From contig NZ_CALKTL010000198.1 in assembly GCF_937997405.1 (NCBI RefSeq), forward strand, positions 1 to 8,324: 8,324 nucleotides of DNA. Direction: 5' to 3'. The stretch comes from an uncultured Campylobacter sp. (GTDB taxonomy: Bacteria > Campylobacterota > Campylobacteria > Campylobacterales > Campylobacteraceae). Positions 5,317 through 8,324 of the stretch are shown here, piece by piece. The translations under genes and the position numbers were made by a program. Under the pieces are notes generated by a model. The model saw nothing but the letters and a program-made list of their open reading frames with translations. It was not told where the DNA came from and ran no database searches. Position 1 is the stretch's first letter. Every line of letters begins with the position of its first letter.

Positions 5317-6339
5317 ATGGCAATAAACGTTTTTTACGACAAAGATTGCGATTTGGGCTTGATTAAGGCTAAAAAGGTCGCTATGATCGGCTTCGGCTCG
5401 CAAGGGCACGCTCACGCCGAAAATTTACGAGATAGCGGCGTAGAGGTTATCGTGGGTCTTAAAAAAGGCGGCGCGAGCTGGAGCAAGGCCGAGGCGAAGG
5501 GCTTTAAAGTAATGAGTGTCAGCGAGGCTACGAAAGCCGCGGACGTCGTAATGATCCTAACGCCCGATGAGTTTCAAGGCGATATTTTTAAAGCGGAGAT
5601 CGAGCCGAGCTTAAGCGAGGGCAACGCGATCGCGTTCGCGCACGGCTTTAATATCCACTTCGGACAGATCGTCCCTCCAAAGGGCATCGATTGCATTATG
5701 ATCGCTCCGAAAGCCCCGGGCCATACCGTCCGCAACGAGTTTGTAAGCGGCGGCGGCGTGCCGATGCTGATCGCCGTTTCGCAAAATGAAAGCGGCAGAG
5801 CCAAAGAGCTTGCTCTAAGCTATGCAAGTGCGATCGGCGGCGGCCGCACCGGCATCATCGAAACGACCTTCAAAGCAGAGACCGAGACCGATCTTTTCGG
5901 CGAGCAGGCTGTGCTTTGCGGCGGACTTTGCGCGCTCATTAACGCAGGCTTTGAGACCCTCGTCGAGGCTGGATATGAGCCTGAAATGGCGTATTTTGAG
6001 TGCCAGCACGAGATGAAGCTGATCGTGGATCTCATCTATCAAGGTGGCATGGCAGATATGCGTTACTCGATCTCAAACACCGCAGAATACGGCGATTACG
6101 TAAGCGGAAACCGCGTCGTAAACGAAAGCAGCAAAGCGGCGATGAAAGAGGTGCTAAAGGAAATCCAAAACGGCAAATTTGCAAAAGACTTTATCCTCGA
6201 GCGCAAAGCTGGCTATGTGCGAATGAACGCCGAGCGCAATATCACGGCAAACAGTTTGCTTAGCAAAACCGGCGAGAAGCTTCGCGCGATGATGCCGTGG
6301 ATCGCTAAGGGCAAGCTCGTAAATAAAGATAAAAACTGA
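5317..6339 (+). CDS. ilvC: Ketol-acid reductoisomerase
   Basis: IlvC converts 2-acetolactate (or 2-aceto-2-hydroxybutyrate) into the 2,3-dihydroxy acid, using Mg2+ and NAD(P)H, in valine, leucine and isoleucine synthesis. The 340 residues match the usual class I (short) form. The N-terminal Rossmann domain carries GFGSQGHAHAENL (25-37) and a cofactor loop GLKKGGASWS (47-56), whose K and S residues suggest NADPH. It also has LTPDEFQ (81-87), FAHGFNIHF (107-115) with the catalytic His109, and APKAPGH (130-136). The C-terminal knotted domain has the metal ligands in ETDLFGEQ (190-197; D192, E196) and FECQHE (227-232; E228, E232), and the substrate-contact region SISNTAEYG (251-259). No key residue is missing. 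It is the first gene of an apparent operon; the deacetylase starts 13 bases after its stop. It contains only two RAATTY sites, unlike the surrounding genes. Confidence 0.97.
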   Translation: MAINVFYDKDCDLGLIKAKKVAMIGFGSQGHAHAENLRDSGVEVIVGLKKGGASWSKAEAKGFKVMSVSEATKAADVVMILTPDEFQGDIFKAEIEPSLSEGNAIAFAHGFNIHFGQIVPPKGIDCIMIAPKAPGHTVRNEFVSGGGVPMLIAVSQNESGRAKELALSYASAIGGGRTGIIETTFKAETETDLFGEQAVLCGGLCALINAGFETLVEAGYEPEMAYFECQHEMKLIVDLIYQGGMADMRYSISNTAEYGDYVSGNRVVNESSKAAMKEVLKEIQNGKFAKDFILERKAGYVRMNAERNITANSLLSKTGEKLRAMMPWIAKGKLVNKDKN

Positions 6340-6352
6340 TTTCGGCTGAGCT

Positions 6353-7543
6353 TTGGCTAATACAAATCCACGAGGGCGCCGCAAAAAGCGCCCGATCAAT
6401 TACGCAACGATCGCCTTTGTCGTAATCTTATGCTTTTTAAGCGGTGCGGTTACCTACGCGGTTTTGGATCTCGTATTTTCGGGCAATAAAGCTGCGTTGC
6501 AGCAAAGCTCGCGCAAACAAACCCCCGAAAGCCCTTCCGATCCTCGCGGTAAAAAGCCGCGTTTAAGCGCTGCACAGAAGGAAGCCCTGATTCAAAAGGA
6601 GCTTGATAAGATCGCCGAGCAAAACGTAACCGCGCCTAAGATGAGCATCGAGCCCGCACGACAGAATTTCGCAGGACAAAATTCTGCAAACGGCGATTCG
6701 CAAAATTCCGTAAATTCTACGGCTTCCGTAAATTCCGCCGCTGCAAATTCGGCGGGTGAAGGACCTGACGTAAATTTTACCGCGGCAAATTCCGCTTCAG
6801 AAAATTTTATAAATTCTACCGCGCAAAGTCCTGCTTCTAGCGGCGCAGACGATCTTTCTAAATCGCCGCGCAAGGCTTTGCCCGCAGGCTCTCGCGCAAA
6901 GTTAGCGATCATCATCGACGACGTAGGCACCGACGAGCAGGCGCAAAAAATCGCCGCTCTGCCCGTGCGAGTGACGCCGTCCATCTTCCCGCCCGAGTAT
7001 CAGCGCAAAGACACGCGCTCGCTCGCTCGCGGCTTTGAGCATTACGCGATCCACCTGCCGATGGAGGCGAGCTCTGCCAAAAATAATTCCGCGACGCTGC
7101 GAGCTTCGGATAATTATGAGAAGCTGCGCGGCGTCATAGCCAAGCTGCGCGCGGACTTTCCGAACGCTAAATTTATAAATAACCACACCGGTTCTAAATT
7201 TACCGCCGACGAGCGCGCGATGCAAAATCTGCTGCGCGCGATGAACGAGTATGGATTTTTATTTATCGACTCGCGCACAAGCCCCACTACCAAGGCCAAG
7301 GCGGCGATGAATGGGCTCGGCATGCGATACGTGCATCGCGATGTGTTTTTAGATAATCAAAACAGCGTCGCCGCGGTGCGCAAAAAGCTGCGCGAAGCCG
7401 TCGCGCTTGCTAAAAAGCAGGGTTACGCCATCGCTATCGGCCATCCCAAAAGCTCCACTCTGCGCGCGCTTGCAAACAGCGCCGACATCCTAGGCGAGGT
7501 GGATTTGGTCTATTTGGACGAAATTTATGAGTACTACGAGTGA
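6353..7543 (+). CDS. Divergent polysaccharide deacetylase family protein, membrane-anchored
   Basis: The 396-residue protein belongs to the divergent polysaccharide deacetylase family (YibQ type, carbohydrate-esterase fold). It has a basic N-terminus, one membrane helix (about 18-42) and no obvious cleavage site, so it is probably anchored in the inner membrane and faces the periplasm. A charged helix (71-90) and an N/S/A-rich repeat linker (about 102-165) lead to the catalytic domain (183-396). Visible motifs are LAIIIDDVG (184-192), NNHTGSKFT (276-284, with a likely metal-binding His278), FIDSRTS (304-310), RDVFLDN (329-335) and AIGHPKSS (361-368). The substrate is not known. The start is TTG 6353-6355, 13 bases after ilvC, with only a weak ribosome binding site, so translation may be coupled. 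The 3' end overlaps dprA by 17 bases. The C. jejuni counterpart, as I recall, is Cj0633. Confidence 0.88.
   Translation: MANTNPRGRRKKRPINYATIAFVVILCFLSGAVTYAVLDLVFSGNKAALQQSSRKQTPESPSDPRGKKPRLSAAQKEALIQKELDKIAEQNVTAPKMSIEPARQNFAGQNSANGDSQNSVNSTASVNSAAANSAGEGPDVNFTAANSASENFINSTAQSPASSGADDLSKSPRKALPAGSRAKLAIIIDDVGTDEQAQKIAALPVRVTPSIFPPEYQRKDTRSLARGFEHYAIHLPMEASSAKNNSATLRASDNYEKLRGVIAKLRADFPNAKFINNHTGSKFTADERAMQNLLRAMNEYGFLFIDSRTSPTTKAKAAMNGLGMRYVHRDVFLDNQNSVAAVRKKLREAVALAKKQGYAIAIGHPKSSTLRALANSADILGEVDLVYLDEIYEYYE
6662..6832 (+). repeat. N-[F/S] low-complexity repeat linker in the deacetylase gene
   Basis: Residues 104-160 repeat the words QNF, QNS, VNS, ANS, VNF, ENF and INS at irregular spacings of 3 to 12 residues. 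Every one is encoded as AAT followed by TTY or TCN, the same codon phase as the proC heptads. Ten RAATTY hexamers fall in 171 bases. Unlike proC there is no strict 21-base period. Confidence 0.75.
6727..6745 (+). repeat. 19-bp direct repeat, copy 2 (coding)
   Basis: This copy of CGTAAATTCCGCCGCTGCA matches 4048-4066 exactly. Here it encodes VNSAA within the linker. Confidence 0.75.
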
Positions 7544-8315
7544 GCTTAGTTTTAAAATTCAAAGCCTAGCAAGGCTCGGTGCGAGCGAGCCCGCGCAGCT
7601 GTATTTTAGGGGCGAGCCGGCGATGTTACAAAAGCGCCGCATCTCGATCGTGGGCTCGCGCAAGATGAGCGTTTATAGCAAAAATTTGATCCTGCGCCTC
7701 GCGCGCGCTTTGAGCGATGCGGACTTTTGCGTCGTAAGCGGTGCAGCGATCGGCTGCGACATAGCCGCGCACGAAGGGGCGTTTCCAAACACGATCGCAG
7801 TTTTTGGAAACGGCCTTGATCAAATTTATCCCGCGCAAAACGCCGCTATGATCGGCAAAATTTACGAACGCAGTCTCGCGCTTAGCGAGTATGAGGACGG
7901 CGTGAGCGCGCGCGGATTTCAGTTTTTGCAGCGCAACCGTATCGTCGTGGCGCTGTCCGAAGCGCTGATCGTCGCTCAAGCCGAGCCTCGCAGCGGTTCG
8001 CTGCAAAGCGCGCGCCTGGCCCGCGAGATGGGCGTGCCCGTATACGTACTGCCGCACCGTATGGACGAGAGCGCTGGTACGAACGATCTGCTCGCAAAAT
8101 CTCAGGCGCGGCTGATCGCGGATTTTGGCGAGTTTGTCGAGTCTTTGGCTCCGCAGACGCCGCAAAGCACTGAGCGCGCGCAGGATGAGGTGATGGAATT
8201 TTTAGCGCTAAATTCCGATCTGCAAGCGGCGATCGAGCGCTTCGGAGATAAAATTTACGAATACGAGCTTGAAGGCAGGATCGAAATTTTAGGCGCAAAG
8301 ATCGTGGCAAAGTAG
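7527..8315 (+). CDS. dprA: DNA-processing protein DprA
   Basis: DprA binds incoming single-stranded DNA in the cytoplasm during natural transformation and loads RecA. The 262 residues form the Rossmann-like core: SIVGSRKMS (40-48), VVSGAAIGCDIAAHEGAF (69-86), AVFGNGLDQIYP (91-102), LSEYEDG (119-125), FLQRNRIVVALS (133-144) with the RNR signature, EPRSGSLQSA (153-162) and GTNDLLAKSQA (184-194). The usual GARG is AAIG here. The N-terminal SAM-like domain of longer DprA proteins is absent, as I recall for other Campylobacter and Helicobacter versions. The C-terminal 45 residues (about 218-262) may form the short winged-helix or DML1-like domain. The start ATG lies inside the deacetylase gene (17-base overlap) with a weak GGA site, which suggests translational coupling. 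Confidence 0.93.
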   Translation: MSTTSELSFKIQSLARLGASEPAQLYFRGEPAMLQKRRISIVGSRKMSVYSKNLILRLARALSDADFCVVSGAAIGCDIAAHEGAFPNTIAVFGNGLDQIYPAQNAAMIGKIYERSLALSEYEDGVSARGFQFLQRNRIVVALSEALIVAQAEPRSGSLQSARLAREMGVPVYVLPHRMDESAGTNDLLAKSQARLIADFGEFVESLAPQTPQSTERAQDEVMEFLALNSDLQAAIERFGDKIYEYELEGRIEILGAKIVAK

Positions 8316-8318
8316 CCG

Positions 8319-8324
8319 ATGATT
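8319..8324 (+). CDS. Possible first two codons of the next operon gene (ruvX/yqgF expected)
   Basis: ATG ATT begins 3 bases after the dprA stop and runs off the window. In C. jejuni I recall that dprA is followed by the RuvX/YqgF Holliday-junction resolvase-like gene, whose products often begin with M-I or M-R before a DVG motif. Two codons cannot confirm this, and the ribosome binding site is weak. Confidence 0.2.

Noticed and set aside
1..8324. CRISPR array, tRNA/rRNA gene, insertion sequence or phage genes
   Set aside because: No regular repeat-spacer pattern, cloverleaf with a GTTCGA arm, transposase motif or phage protein was seen. The only regular array is the in-frame 21-bp repeat of proC, whose units are contiguous without spacers.

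Overview
The window looks like a chromosomal segment of a Campylobacter species (Campylobacterota). The evidence is the very frequent AAATTT-type words, the sigma70 promoters made of an extended -10 box (GCTATAAT / GATAAAAT) without a clear -35, and the order ilvC - divergent polysaccharide deacetylase - dprA. I recall the same order around Cj0632-Cj0634 in C. jejuni. Base composition is visibly richer in G+C than C. jejuni, and codons are GC-rich between AT-rich spacers. This points to one of the GC-richer, mostly oral species (C. gracilis / C. rectus / C. showae type), but the species cannot be settled from here.

Layout. 1-154: possible 3' end of a gene cut by the window edge. 328-1149 (+): a two-TM DUF3137-type membrane protein whose C-terminus looks damaged; its expected last segment survives out of frame up to 1228. 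1310-1579 (-): a small unrecognised protein. 1762-2691 (-): a DUF4299-type protein. 2853-3491 (+): an unrecognised, possibly DUF6630-like protein with a four-cysteine zinc-ribbon-like tail, divergent from the DUF4299 gene. 3492-4201: 710 bases without a convincing gene, holding degenerate direct repeats, an AT-rich word cluster and a 9-bp inverted repeat. 4202-5179 (-): proC, divergent from ilvC. 5317-8315 (+): an apparent operon ilvC - divergent polysaccharide deacetylase - dprA, with the next gene possibly starting at 8319.

Function. The right half is core metabolism and housekeeping: proline synthesis (proC), branched-chain amino acid synthesis (ilvC), a membrane-anchored periplasmic carbohydrate-esterase-fold protein, and the DNA-processing protein of natural transformation (dprA). 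The left half is accessory, made of orphan DUF/hypothetical genes each with its own short promoter.

The most unusual signal is a dispersed repeat theme. ProC carries nine heptapeptide (21-bp) units inserted into its Rossmann domain, with an [E/Q]-N-[F/S] core. The deacetylase linker carries a related N-[F/S] repeat in the same codon phase. A 19-bp stretch of that linker recurs exactly in the gene-poor spacer. The cores are RAATTY sites, the sequence methylated by CtsM in C. jejuni, where that methylation governs DNA uptake. I count about 90 RAATTY sites by eye in the window, against roughly 8 expected for even base composition.
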